From Ignavibacteriaceae bacterium (GTDB lineage Bacteria; Bacteroidota; Ignavibacteria; Ignavibacteriales; Ignavibacteriaceae): a DNA stretch of 53,193 nucleotides. A program made the translations under genes and the position numbers. Where the stretch lies: NCBI GenBank assembly GCA_019638025.1, contig JAHBUO010000003.1, forward strand, positions 1-53,193, written 5' to 3'. Shown here one piece after another: positions 43,611 to 52,793 of the stretch. The stretch's first letter is position 1. Each line of letters starts with the position of its first letter. The notes beneath the pieces were generated by a model that was not told the DNA's origin, made no database searches, and was given only the letters and a program-made list of their open reading frames with translations.

Positions 43611-45155
43611 TTATTCCTCTTTCCTTTTCCAAGCATTTCGAACCATCAAAAATAGACCTAACAAAATCACAATCATCAGAATTCTTGCCCCCCAGATATA
43701 AGGGACATTCTCAACCGGTACTCCGGTTAAGACTAGTATTGGATAAGCATCATTGATAAACCACCAACCCATTACTGTAACTAATACTAGCGGTGTTACA
43801 TATTTCATTATGTAGAAAAATGCCCTTGGAATTTTTATATCTCCTCCGGAATTCATCTCTTCCCAAGCTTTTTCACCATCATAGATCCACATAAATAAAA
43901 TGGTTTCGATTAGAGCAAAAACTACCAACCCGAAAGTGCCCGCCCAGTAGTCCATCTCATTCAGAAATCCATACTTCAGGAAGAAGACTACAAATTGAAC
44001 CGCCGTAAAAACTACTATAGCTAAAATCCCCACAGCTTTTTTCCTAGTTATCCCAAGTTCTTCCTCTAAGAATGCAACGACAGGCTGCCCCATCGCAACA
44101 GAAGAAGTAATTCCGGCAAAAAATAGAAGAAGGAACCAGATAAATCCAAAAAACTCACCAAATGGAATTTGTCTAAAAATTAGTGGCATTGAAACAAATC
44201 CTAAATCGAAAGCTCCTCCCATTGCAATTTGAGTTGTAACCGTAACTCCAAAAAATGCTACAGCAGCAGGAATTGCAATCGAGCCACCAAGAATTACTTC
44301 GGCAAATTCATTTGTTGCTGATGTTGTGAGAGCAGATAAAGCAATATCGTCTTTGGGTTTTAAGTAACTTGCATAAGCATGAATAGTCCCCATTCCAACT
44401 GATAACGTAAAAAAGATTTGTCCGGCTGCTGCTAACCATACTGATGGATTTTCGAGTAATGCAAAATTGGGGTTCCAAATAAATGCAAATCCATTCATAA
44501 CCGAATTCTCAGGATTATTGGGATCAGGAGTCCCTAAAGTGAAAACACGTATGGCTAAAATTATTGCAAATAGAAACAATAATGGCATTGCTATTTTTGC
44601 CAATTTTTCAATCCCTTTGGAAATTCCTCTCAACAATACCCAGAAATTAATAGTGAATGTAATCATTAAGAAAATGTAAGAAGTCCAAACTGAAGAAAAG
44701 TCGCCGACCATTCTCCCTTGATAGCTGTAAAGAAAATCTTTCATAGACTCAAAGGAGGTTTCACCAAAATACATTTTTGTAATTGAAAAAAAACTATACC
44801 CAAGAGTCCATGATTCTATGTAAGTGTAATAAATCATAATCACTAAAGAAATAAATAACCCAAGAGTTCCGAAATACTTCGCTATCGGATTTTTCCATAA
44901 TCGTTGAAACATTCCGGGAGCACTTCCATGACCGTGTCTTCCTCCATGCCTACCAATACCCCATTCAATCCACATAAGTGGGATTCCGAGTATTAAAAAG
45001 AATATGAAATATGGAATCATAAAAGCACCACCACCATTTTGAGCGGCTTGAACCGGAAATCGTAGGAAATTTCCTAATCCTACAGCATTACCTGCAACAG
45101 CCAAAATCAAACCGATTCTACTGCCCCATTGTTCTCTGTTATTATTTTCCGACAT
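43611..45155 (-). CDS. LeuT-like sodium-coupled amino-acid symporter (NSS family)
   Basis: A 514-residue membrane protein, about 12 helices, close to LeuT of Aquifex in sequence. Sodium and substrate site marks are kept: GNAVGLGNFLRFP in the unwound helix 1, IYYTYIESW in helix 3 (the Tyr that closes the site), QIFFTLSVGMG in helix 6 and FAGITSSVAMGQP in helix 8. It should take up hydrophobic or aromatic amino acids with Na+. In helix 6 the residue that is Phe259 in LeuT is Met here, as in aromatic-accepting relatives, which would enlarge the pocket (inference). It is 38 bp downstream of another sodium-coupled carrier gene on the same strand. Confidence 0.93.
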   Translation of the reverse strand: MSENNNREQWGSRIGLILAVAGNAVGLGNFLRFPVQAAQNGGGAFMIPYFIFFLILGIPLMWIEWGIGRHGGRHGHGSAPGMFQRLWKNPIAKYFGTLGLFISLVIMIYYTYIESWTLGYSFFSITKMYFGETSFESMKDFLYSYQGRMVGDFSSVWTSYIFLMITFTINFWVLLRGISKGIEKLAKIAMPLLFLFAIILAIRVFTLGTPDPNNPENSVMNGFAFIWNPNFALLENPSVWLAAAGQIFFTLSVGMGTIHAYASYLKPKDDIALSALTTSATNEFAEVILGGSIAIPAAVAFFGVTVTTQIAMGGAFDLGFVSMPLIFRQIPFGEFFGFIWFLLLFFAGITSSVAMGQPVVAFLEEELGITRKKAVGILAIVVFTAVQFVVFFLKYGFLNEMDYWAGTFGLVVFALIETILFMWIYDGEKAWEEMNSGGDIKIPRAFFYIMKYVTPLVLVTVMGWWFINDAYPILVLTGVPVENVPYIWGARILMIVILLGLFLMVRNAWKRKEE

Positions 45156-45193
45156 AGATAAACTCCGAGTTATACAAATTTACTTAATGATTA

Positions 45194-46726
45194 TTATGCT
45201 GATTTAAATTCTAAATTTTCTTTTTCGGATGTGGCTATAACTGTTGCTGCAACTGCATCTCCTGTTACATTAACTACAGTTCGACACATATCAAGAATTC
45301 TATCAACTCCTAAAATCAATGCTATTCCTTCTTGAGGTATGCCGACTGATCGTAGTATTATTATTAACATTATTATCCCAACTCCGGGAACCGGTGCAGT
45401 CCCGATTGAAGCCAAAACCGCCGTAAATACAATTGTTAATTGCTGTGTTAAGTTTAGCTCAAATCCAAACACTTGTGCGATAAAAACTGCCGCAACACCT
45501 TGGTAAAGAGCTGTTCCATCCATATTTATTGTTGCTCCGAGAGGTAAAACAAAACTTGTAATTGATTTTGAAATACCAATATTCTCATTACACACTTCCA
45601 TAGTTACCGGTAATGTTGCAGCACTCGAACTTGTACTAAAACCAATTGTTTGAATACGTCTGATACTTCTAAAAAATTGGAGAGGATTTAATTTAGTAAA
45701 TAATTTTAAAATCAGTCCATATACGCCAAACATTTGTAAACCCAACCCAAAAATGACAGCTATAGCATACCAAATTAATGTGCCGAGGATTTCAAATCCA
45801 AATTCCCCTATTGTTGCTGCGATTAGTGCAAAAACTCCAAGAGGCGCAATGATCATCACATAGTCCACCATCTTTATCATTACATCACTTAAACCATCAA
45901 AAAATGCAATTACCGGTTCTGCCTTTGATTTGTTTATCACCGTCAATACAATCCCAATCGCAACTGCAAAAAACACGATTTGCAACATGTTGCTATTTGC
46001 CATTGCATCAAAAGGATTTCTGGGAATTACATTTACAATCTCTTTTGTTAAATCGAAATCAAATTGAGTCTGAACTTTTTCTGCAATATCCTCTTGATAC
46101 ACTGACATCAATCTATCCTTTGTATCAGCAGGCATTTGATTACCGGGTTGAAAAACATTTGCAATTACTAAACCAATTATTATTGCAAATGCTGTAGTTG
46201 AAATGTAGAACAAAATAGTTCTTCCACCGATACGTGCAAATTTTCTAATGTCACCTAAACTCGCAGCACCGACAATTAATGAAGATAATACCAGTGGTAT
46301 AGCTATCATATTTAACAATCGTATAAATATATCCCCCAACCACTTGATACTCGTTGCAATAGTTTTTTCTTTTTCGATTTTTCTTATTTCAGAAACTTCT
46401 TTTAACTGATACAGCTCACCATCCACATAAGAATGAGCGGCTATAAGGCTAATTCCTTTTTTATCTTTGAGAACTTTTTTTGAAACCGAAAGAATTTCGA
46501 GTTGACTATTCTGGTTATATGAAAGTGTATCTACTGATTCATTATCCGAAACAACTAGTTGAATCTTTTCCCAATCTTTGATGTGAATAGAATTCAGACT
46601 CTTTGTGCTTCCATAAGTTACTACTAGGAGGTTTTGGTCTACATGGAAAAAAGTACCAAAGAGTGTTCCGGCAATAAGTGCAATCAATATTTGATTATGC
46701 AGCTTAGGTAGTTTTATTTTCATCAA
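45194..46726 (-). CDS. Dicarboxylate/amino acid:cation symporter (DAACS, GltP-like)
   Basis: A 510-residue carrier of the glutamate/dicarboxylate family. Marks: SSSAATLPVTMEV (hairpin 1), NMDGTALYQGVAAVFIAQ (helix 7 with the sodium-binding NMDGT), and DRILDMCRTVVNVTGDA in helix 8, where the Arg contacts an acidic side chain. So aspartate, glutamate or a C4 dicarboxylate is the probable substrate, driven by Na+ or H+. It carries an insertion of about 75-100 residues between helix 1 and helix 2 (about residues 30-130, hydrophilic, with GISLIAAHSYVDGELYQLKE), longer than in GltPh. Two starts, residues 1 and 2, are equivalent. Confidence 0.93.
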   Translation of the reverse strand: MMKIKLPKLHNQILIALIAGTLFGTFFHVDQNLLVVTYGSTKSLNSIHIKDWEKIQLVVSDNESVDTLSYNQNSQLEILSVSKKVLKDKKGISLIAAHSYVDGELYQLKEVSEIRKIEKEKTIATSIKWLGDIFIRLLNMIAIPLVLSSLIVGAASLGDIRKFARIGGRTILFYISTTAFAIIIGLVIANVFQPGNQMPADTKDRLMSVYQEDIAEKVQTQFDFDLTKEIVNVIPRNPFDAMANSNMLQIVFFAVAIGIVLTVINKSKAEPVIAFFDGLSDVMIKMVDYVMIIAPLGVFALIAATIGEFGFEILGTLIWYAIAVIFGLGLQMFGVYGLILKLFTKLNPLQFFRSIRRIQTIGFSTSSSAATLPVTMEVCNENIGISKSITSFVLPLGATINMDGTALYQGVAAVFIAQVFGFELNLTQQLTIVFTAVLASIGTAPVPGVGIIMLIIILRSVGIPQEGIALILGVDRILDMCRTVVNVTGDAVAATVIATSEKENLEFKSA

Positions 46727-46907
46727 GTTTATTAATCATAAATTGAAGTATAAGCCACAAGTTAATAAATCGATGTTTCCTAACCAAATCATTAACGCAT
46801 AATCGAGATTGAACCACCATTTTTCAAATGGCAACTTTCTTTATTTTGATTTCAATGACTTCAGTTTTAACTTGCAGTAAACTTATTCAGTAAGACCGAT
46901 TAATATT

Positions 46908-49667
46908 ATGCAAAAACAAAAACTTGTACTTATTGATGCGATGGCGTTAGCTTACAAAGCATATTTCGCCTTCTCATCTCGACCATTAATTACTAAAAAC
47001 GGTGAACCAACTTCTGCTGTCTATGGCTTCATTACTCAACTGATAAAAATTATTGAAGATATCCGACCGGATTACATCGGAGTTGCTTCAGATACAAAAG
47101 AAAAAACTTTCAGACATGAAAAGTTTGAACTTTATAAGTCTACTCGCTCTGAAATGCCGGAAGATATGGTTCCTCAGATTAAAAGAATTTATGAGATTAT
47201 TCAGACACTCAACATCCCACTTTATTTGCTTCCGGGTTATGAAGCCGATGATATCATCGGGACTGCTTCAATAGTTGCAAGCAACAATAATATTGAAACA
47301 TTTATGATAACTCCTGATAAAGATTATATTCAATTAGTGACTGAATCAGTAAAATTGATAAAACCAGGTAAAAGTGGTGATGAGCTTGAGATTTATGATG
47401 TTGATAAAGTTCTAAATGAATATGGATTTAAGCCAAATCTAATGATTGATTATTTAGCGCTAATCGGGGATTCATCAGATTTTATTCCGGGAGTTAAAGG
47501 GATAGGTCCCAAATCAGCTTTACCCCTAATTCAAAAGTATGGTGAAATTGAAAATATCTTTGCTCACTTAAATGAGATTGATTCAAAATCAATTAAATCA
47601 AAATTGGAAAATTCTCGAAGTGATGCTTTTCTATCGAAAGAACTTGCAACTATTATCACTAATGTTCCTATAGATATAGATATTGAAAAAGCAAAATTCA
47701 CACAGCCGAATTTTGACAAGCTCAAAGATATTTTTACAGAATTAGAATTTAAATCTCTTTACAATAGAGTCGTAAATATTTATGTCAATAATCCATCACA
47801 AACTACCGAAAACAGTGAAGTTGTTAAACAATTTGACAACAATGATGTAAAATATAAATTAATAACTACTGTTAAAGATGCTAAATCATTAGCTGAATTA
47901 CTTCATAACTCAGATTTATTTGTTTTTGATACTGAGACAAATTCATTAGACTCTTTTACTCTTTCAATTGCCGGTGTATCATTTTGTGTAAATCAATCAG
48001 AAGCTTTTTTTGTAGCTATAAATCCTGAGAATACTCAAAAAGATTTTTTTGCAAAGGATTTATCAGAAAGATTACCACTTCATGAATTTAAGAATATTTT
48101 CAAACCCATTTTTGAACATAAAAATATTAAAAAAGTCTGTCAAAACGGGAAATTTGATATTGCAGTATTGAAAAGCATTGGAATTGAGGTTAATAGTTTT
48201 TACTTCGACACAATGGTTGCGAGTTATGTCATCGACCCGGACCAAAAGCATGGCATGGATGACCTCTCCGAAAAGTATCTTAATTACAAACCTATTCCTC
48301 TTTCAGATTTAATCGGTATTAAGAAAAACCCTGATCTTATTTTCGACGTGAATATTAATTCATTATCTGATTATGCTTGCGAAGATGCAGATATAACTTT
48401 TCAATTGTACAAAAAACTTGAATCAATAATTGAATCCGATAATCTTGAGAAAGTTGCTTATACTATAGAGTTCCCACTTGTATTAGTTCTTGAAGATATG
48501 GAAAGAACAGGGATTCGAGTGGATAAAGGAATGCTAAACTTTTTGAGTAAAGATTTAGAAAAATTAATGACAGATTATTCTTCCAAAATATTTGATCTTG
48601 CCGGTGAGAATTTTAACGTTAATTCTCCTTCTCAATTGCAAAAAATTCTTTATGACAAACTCGGACTAAAAACCGGGAAGAAAACTAAAACAGGTTTTTC
48701 TACCGATGCACGAGCTCTTGAAGCATTAAGAGGTGAACACCCGATTATTGATAGCATTCTGGATTATCGACAAGTTTCAAAACTAAAATCCACTTATAGC
48801 GATGCTCTTCCAAATTTGATTCACCCACTCACAGGTCGAGTACATACTTCATACAATCAAACTATAGCGTCAACGGGAAGATTGTCAAGTAATAATCCCA
48901 ATCTTCAAAACATTCCTATCAGAACAGAACTTGGAAAAGAAATTAGAAAAGCATTTGTTCCTTCAGATAAAAATCATGTTTTGTTAAGTGCAGATTACAG
49001 CCAAATTGAATTAAGGATTATGGCGAGTATTTGCGGTGATGAAACTTTAACTCAAGCTTTTATAAATAACGAAGATATACATAGGTCAACAGCGGCGCTC
49101 GTTTTTGGCGTTACACAGAATGAAGTCACTTCTGATATGAGGCGAAAAGCTAAAGAGGTTAATTTTGGAATATTGTATGGTATTGGAGCATTTGGATTGA
49201 AAAATCGTTTAGGTATTCCTCAATCACATGCTAAAGAAATAATTGACACTTATTTCAAAACTTTTTCAAAAGTAAAATCTTACATGGATTCATCGATTGC
49301 TCTAGCAAGAGAAAAAGGATTTGCTGAAACGCTAACTGGTAGAAGAAGATTTCTTAGAAATATTAACAGCAATAACTTTGTCCTTAAACAATTTGAAGAG
49401 AGAGCAGCTATTAATATGCCTATCCAGGGAACAGCGGCGGATATGATAAAAATTGCGATGATTAACATTTTTAATGAACTCACTAAAGAGAAACTAAAAA
49501 CAAAAATGTTGTTACAAGTGCATGACGAACTCGTTTTTGATGTTCCTCTTCATGAATTGGATGAAGTGAAAAATTTAATTAAAGAAAAGATGGAAACAGC
49601 ATTCCCTTTGAAAGTGCCTTTAACTGCTGAGACGGGCGTAGGAGACAATTGGTTGGACGCACACTAA
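46908..49667 (+). CDS. polA: DNA polymerase I
   Basis: A 919-residue PolA with all three domains: 5'-3' exonuclease (about 1-300, with YKANRSEMPE-type arch and PGYEADDIIG), 3'-5' exonuclease (about 320-510) with active motifs DTET, NGKFDIAVL and YACEDAD, so proofreading should work, and the polymerase domain with motif A DYSQIELRI, motif B RRKAKEVNFGILYG and motif C QVHDELVFD. Many family members have lost the proofreading residues; this one has not. It fills Okazaki gaps and serves excision repair. Its stop overlaps the stop of the convergent hpnE gene by four bases. The 181-bp divergent gap before it is shared with the symporter gene. Confidence 0.97.
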   Translation: MQKQKLVLIDAMALAYKAYFAFSSRPLITKNGEPTSAVYGFITQLIKIIEDIRPDYIGVASDTKEKTFRHEKFELYKSTRSEMPEDMVPQIKRIYEIIQTLNIPLYLLPGYEADDIIGTASIVASNNNIETFMITPDKDYIQLVTESVKLIKPGKSGDELEIYDVDKVLNEYGFKPNLMIDYLALIGDSSDFIPGVKGIGPKSALPLIQKYGEIENIFAHLNEIDSKSIKSKLENSRSDAFLSKELATIITNVPIDIDIEKAKFTQPNFDKLKDIFTELEFKSLYNRVVNIYVNNPSQTTENSEVVKQFDNNDVKYKLITTVKDAKSLAELLHNSDLFVFDTETNSLDSFTLSIAGVSFCVNQSEAFFVAINPENTQKDFFAKDLSERLPLHEFKNIFKPIFEHKNIKKVCQNGKFDIAVLKSIGIEVNSFYFDTMVASYVIDPDQKHGMDDLSEKYLNYKPIPLSDLIGIKKNPDLIFDVNINSLSDYACEDADITFQLYKKLESIIESDNLEKVAYTIEFPLVLVLEDMERTGIRVDKGMLNFLSKDLEKLMTDYSSKIFDLAGENFNVNSPSQLQKILYDKLGLKTGKKTKTGFSTDARALEALRGEHPIIDSILDYRQVSKLKSTYSDALPNLIHPLTGRVHTSYNQTIASTGRLSSNNPNLQNIPIRTELGKEIRKAFVPSDKNHVLLSADYSQIELRIMASICGDETLTQAFINNEDIHRSTAALVFGVTQNEVTSDMRRKAKEVNFGILYGIGAFGLKNRLGIPQSHAKEIIDTYFKTFSKVKSYMDSSIALAREKGFAETLTGRRRFLRNINSNNFVLKQFEERAAINMPIQGTAADMIKIAMINIFNELTKEKLKTKMLLQVHDELVFDVPLHELDEVKNLIKEKMETAFPLKVPLTAETGVGDNWLDAH

Positions 49668-50959
49668 TTTTCATCTTCGATAACTATGGTTTCTGCAGCT
49701 AAGCGTCCGCTCAAAACAGCAGATTCTATCGTGGCTGGAAGTTCTGTTTGAATCCAATCACCTGCAAGTAAAAGATTTGAAACCGATGTTTTTACTGATG
49801 GACGAACTTTAATTGATTTTTGATCAGGAATAAAAGTTGCTCTTTTTTCTTTTATAATTTTACTACTTAAAATATTTAATTCTTCTAATCCCAAATACTT
49901 TTGCAATTCTGTAAAAATAATTCTCTTTATTTCCTCATTACTTTTACTGATAAGATAATCTGAATCGCTAATTACAATTGTTAAATGAGATTTGTGATTA
50001 AACACCCAATGAACGGTTGAATTAAGCAGAGCATAGAAATCTTTTTCAAGTTGGAAATCCTTGATGAAAATATGGCATCCTACAATTGAAGAGTAGCTTA
50101 ACCCTTTTCCTACCGAATAAAGATCAACAGGTAAACCGACAATTTTTTCTATTCCGAAAAACGGTACAGCGAGTATTAAATAATCAAAATCAGTTATTTC
50201 TCTTTTACTAGTTTGTACTTTAATAACTCTTTCATTTTCGATACTGACTTCCATCAATTTCTCTGAATAAACTATTTTATTATTAGTCTCATCAAAAAAT
50301 ATTTCAGTTGGTACGCAGAATAATTCACTCAAACCGACTTTAGGTAAGACAATCGTTGAGCTAAAATTTCCACTGAAGAATATTTTTTTAAGGATACTTG
50401 CAAATATTTTTGGTGAGGATTTATCAAGACTACTATTTAAGGCTCCAACAGCAATTATTTCCCATAATGCTTTATTAATTTTTTCAGTCTGAAGATTTTT
50501 AAATAACCATTGTTTAATATTTTCTTCTTTTATTGAATCAGGATTGGTAAAAAACAATTTTATTGCAAATAAAATCACTCTAATTCGTTCATCTAAACTC
50601 AATGCTGAATATTTTAGTAATGCCGATAGGATATTCAATGGATAGAAAAATAAATTCGCTTTCAGATTATATTCAGCTTGTTGCTCATCAATAAAAGAGA
50701 CATCTAAATATTTGTGAAGTTTCAATTGATTGTATGAACCAATCATTTTCAGGAATTTTAACGTCTCATCGTAACAACCCATTAAAATATGCTGACCATT
50801 GTCGAGAGTTATATTTGTTACTTTATCTGAAAAGGAGTAAGCTCTTCCTCCTAACTTGGGAGAGGCTTCAATCAGTTCGACTTGAAAATTATTTTTTATT
50901 AGATAAGTAGCGGCAGATAATCCGGCAATTCCCCCACCGATAACAAGACATTTTTTCAT
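49664..50959 (-). CDS. hpnE: Hydroxysqualene dehydroxylase
   Basis: A 431-residue FAD-dependent amine-oxidase-fold enzyme, the third gene of the hpnCDE route: it reduces hydroxysqualene to squalene. It begins with the dinucleotide motif VIGGGIAGLSAATYL and has LGGRAYSF for FAD, DNGQHILMGCYDETLKFL in the family position, and a C-terminal LLAGDWIQTELPATIESAVLSG (in parts: LLAGDW, LPATIESAVLSG) that closes the FAD site. It overlaps hpnD by four bases (50956-50959), so the genes are translated together. Related FAD enzymes include carotenoid desaturases; the company of HpnC and HpnD decides for HpnE. Confidence 0.9.
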   Translation of the reverse strand: MKKCLVIGGGIAGLSAATYLIKNNFQVELIEASPKLGGRAYSFSDKVTNITLDNGQHILMGCYDETLKFLKMIGSYNQLKLHKYLDVSFIDEQQAEYNLKANLFFYPLNILSALLKYSALSLDERIRVILFAIKLFFTNPDSIKEENIKQWLFKNLQTEKINKALWEIIAVGALNSSLDKSSPKIFASILKKIFFSGNFSSTIVLPKVGLSELFCVPTEIFFDETNNKIVYSEKLMEVSIENERVIKVQTSKREITDFDYLILAVPFFGIEKIVGLPVDLYSVGKGLSYSSIVGCHIFIKDFQLEKDFYALLNSTVHWVFNHKSHLTIVISDSDYLISKSNEEIKRIIFTELQKYLGLEELNILSSKIIKEKRATFIPDQKSIKVRPSVKTSVSNLLLAGDWIQTELPATIESAVLSGRLAAETIVIEDEN

Positions 50960-51804
50960 CTATAGACAAGACTATATTTTGCCCAAACTCCAAGTGATAT
51001 ACCTACTTTTTCAAATTTTGATATGGAGATATCTTTATTGAAAACATCATACTTCTCCTGAATTATTCTCTCCAAGATTCTGTAATAGATATGTTGCATG
51101 GCGCGTGCAGCAAACATCGAAGCTTTATCATCAAGATTAAGCATAGCAGTGGCTTTATCAAAATATGATTTTGCTCTTTCCGCTTGAAATTCCATCAGAT
51201 TGATAAAATGCAAATTATACTTTGAGTTTAATAAATCCTCTTCTGAATAATGAAATAGATTCATTTCGTCTTGTGGAATATAAATTCTATTGTTCTTTGC
51301 ATCCTTGGCAACATCACGAATTATGTTAGTCAATTGGAGAGCAATTCCCAGATTCTCGGCAAAAACTTTTGCGGATGAATGTTTGTAACCGAAAATCTCA
51401 ATACACATTAAACCGACTGTCGAAGCAACTCTATAACAATAAGTTCTAAGCTCTTCAAAGTTTTGATATCGATTTTTACTAAGGTCCATTTCCATTCCTT
51501 TGATTAAATCAAAAAAATGTTCAATGGGAATTTTAAATTGACTTATTGTTGATGCGGTTTTATTCAGAAGTGAAAATTCAGATTCATTATTAAATGCTTT
51601 CTCAAGTTCACGTCGCCATTTTAGTAGGTGTAAATATTTTTGATCAGGTGAGTCAACACCTTCATCAACTATATCATCAGTCTTCCGACAAAAAGCATAA
51701 ACAGTATTCATCGCATCTCTTTTATGTGATGGAAGAAGACTAAAAGCATAGTAAAAACTGCTTTTGCTCTTTTTTGATATTTCTTTTGCTGATTCGTTAC
51801 TCAT
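50956..51804 (-). CDS. hpnD: Presqualene diphosphate synthase
   Basis: A 282-residue trans-prenyltransferase of the squalene/phytoene synthase family. Both diphosphate-binding acidic motifs are kept: DDIVDEGVD (residues 43-51) and QLTNIIRDVAKDAKNNR (about 155-171). In the HpnCDE route it joins two farnesyl diphosphates to presqualene diphosphate. It overlaps both neighbours by four bases. HpnC and HpnD resemble each other and are told apart mainly by order and by marks such as YAFCRKTDDIVDE here, so the names could only be swapped by experiment. Confidence 0.88.
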   Translation of the reverse strand: MSNESAKEISKKSKSSFYYAFSLLPSHKRDAMNTVYAFCRKTDDIVDEGVDSPDQKYLHLLKWRRELEKAFNNESEFSLLNKTASTISQFKIPIEHFFDLIKGMEMDLSKNRYQNFEELRTYCYRVASTVGLMCIEIFGYKHSSAKVFAENLGIALQLTNIIRDVAKDAKNNRIYIPQDEMNLFHYSEEDLLNSKYNLHFINLMEFQAERAKSYFDKATAMLNLDDKASMFAARAMQHIYYRILERIIQEKYDVFNKDISISKFEKVGISLGVWAKYSLVYR

Positions 51805-52655
51805 CTTCTAAACATAGAAATAAATATTTTAAATGCTTCGAACTTACTTATTGTTGGTCTGCTATTAAAAACATCATAATTATTGAGCTCAATTTTTTTT
51901 AATATTGTTTCACCACCCTTGATGGTTAGCAATATCTCGTATTTAAATAAACCTTGTAAGTGTGGAATTAGGTCGTAACCTAATTGGAATAATTCGCTTG
52001 CTCTCTTAATCTGAAATTGCAAAAGAGCTTTATAATTTTCATCTAAAGTGCCGTATAGAAATTGCGATTCAGAAACTTTGTAAAACTCTAATTCTTCGAG
52101 CGGAATATAAATTCTTCCCTTTTTAGAATCAATTGAAATATCTTGCAAAAAGTTTGTCAATTGTAACGCTGTACAGATTTTATCACTACTTATCAGCATA
52201 TGATTTTTAGTAAGACCAAATAGCTGAAGAAGTAATCTACCTATAGGATTAGCTGACCTCGAACAATAATCAAGAACATCTTCAATTGTTTTATATCGAT
52301 TAACTTTGTTGTCTTGTATAAAAGCTGAAATTAAATCAAGAAACAATTTAACTTCAAGGTTGAATTGATTAATTGTATTAAAAAGTGCAGCATCATAATC
52401 TGCTTCAAATTTCCCGTTGATTGTATCTAAAAATCTCATTTCAAATTTCTCAAGAAATGATATTTTTTCTTCTAGTGAAAAATCACCTTCATCAGCAAAA
52501 TCATCTGCAGTTCTTGCGAACCAATAGATTATTGCGATATGTTTTCTTAATTCTTTAGGAACAAGAAACGAAATAACCGGGAAATTTTCATAGTGAGACT
52601 TAGCTAATTTAATAGCTTTGGTGTATGCATCGTCGATATTAAAATTTGTTGCCAT
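51801..52655 (-). CDS. hpnC: Hydroxysqualene synthase
   Basis: A 284-residue squalene/phytoene synthase-family enzyme. Acidic motif one is DDFADEGD (51-58) and motif two is QLTNFLQDISIDSKKGR (about 165-181), with SHYENFPVISFLVP at the N-terminus, the usual HpnC opening. HpnC turns presqualene diphosphate into hydroxysqualene. The route would supply squalene for hopanoids or C30 carotenoids; no squalene-hopene cyclase or carotenoid gene is in the window. The start lies only eight bases after the 3' end of tRNA-Leu, with no room for a Shine-Dalgarno outside the tRNA. Confidence 0.88.
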   Translation of the reverse strand: MATNFNIDDAYTKAIKLAKSHYENFPVISFLVPKELRKHIAIIYWFARTADDFADEGDFSLEEKISFLEKFEMRFLDTINGKFEADYDAALFNTINQFNLEVKLFLDLISAFIQDNKVNRYKTIEDVLDYCSRSANPIGRLLLQLFGLTKNHMLISSDKICTALQLTNFLQDISIDSKKGRIYIPLEELEFYKVSESQFLYGTLDENYKALLQFQIKRASELFQLGYDLIPHLQGLFKYEILLTIKGGETILKKIELNNYDVFNSRPTISKFEAFKIFISMFRR

Positions 52656-52663
52656 CTTTTATG

Positions 52664-52747
52664 TGCCCGAAGGGGGACTCGAACCCCCACCCGCTAATGC
52701 GAACTAGCTCCTGAAACTAGCGCGTCTACCAATTCCGCCATCCGGGC
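52664..52747 (-). tRNA. tRNA-Leu (anticodon CAG)
   Basis: The minus strand folds as a complete class II tRNA of about 84 nt: acceptor GCCCGGA with TTCGGGC, D-arm GCGGAATTGGTAGACGC, anticodon arm CTAGT-TTCAGGA-GCTAG giving CAG, a variable arm and the T-arm GGGGGTTCGAGTCCCCC. The discriminator is A73; CCA is not encoded. It lies between the PBP gene and hpnC on the same strand. Confidence 0.95.
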
Positions 52748-52793
52748 AATTTTATATTCAAAAATACGAAATTTAATTACGTTGAAAAATCGC

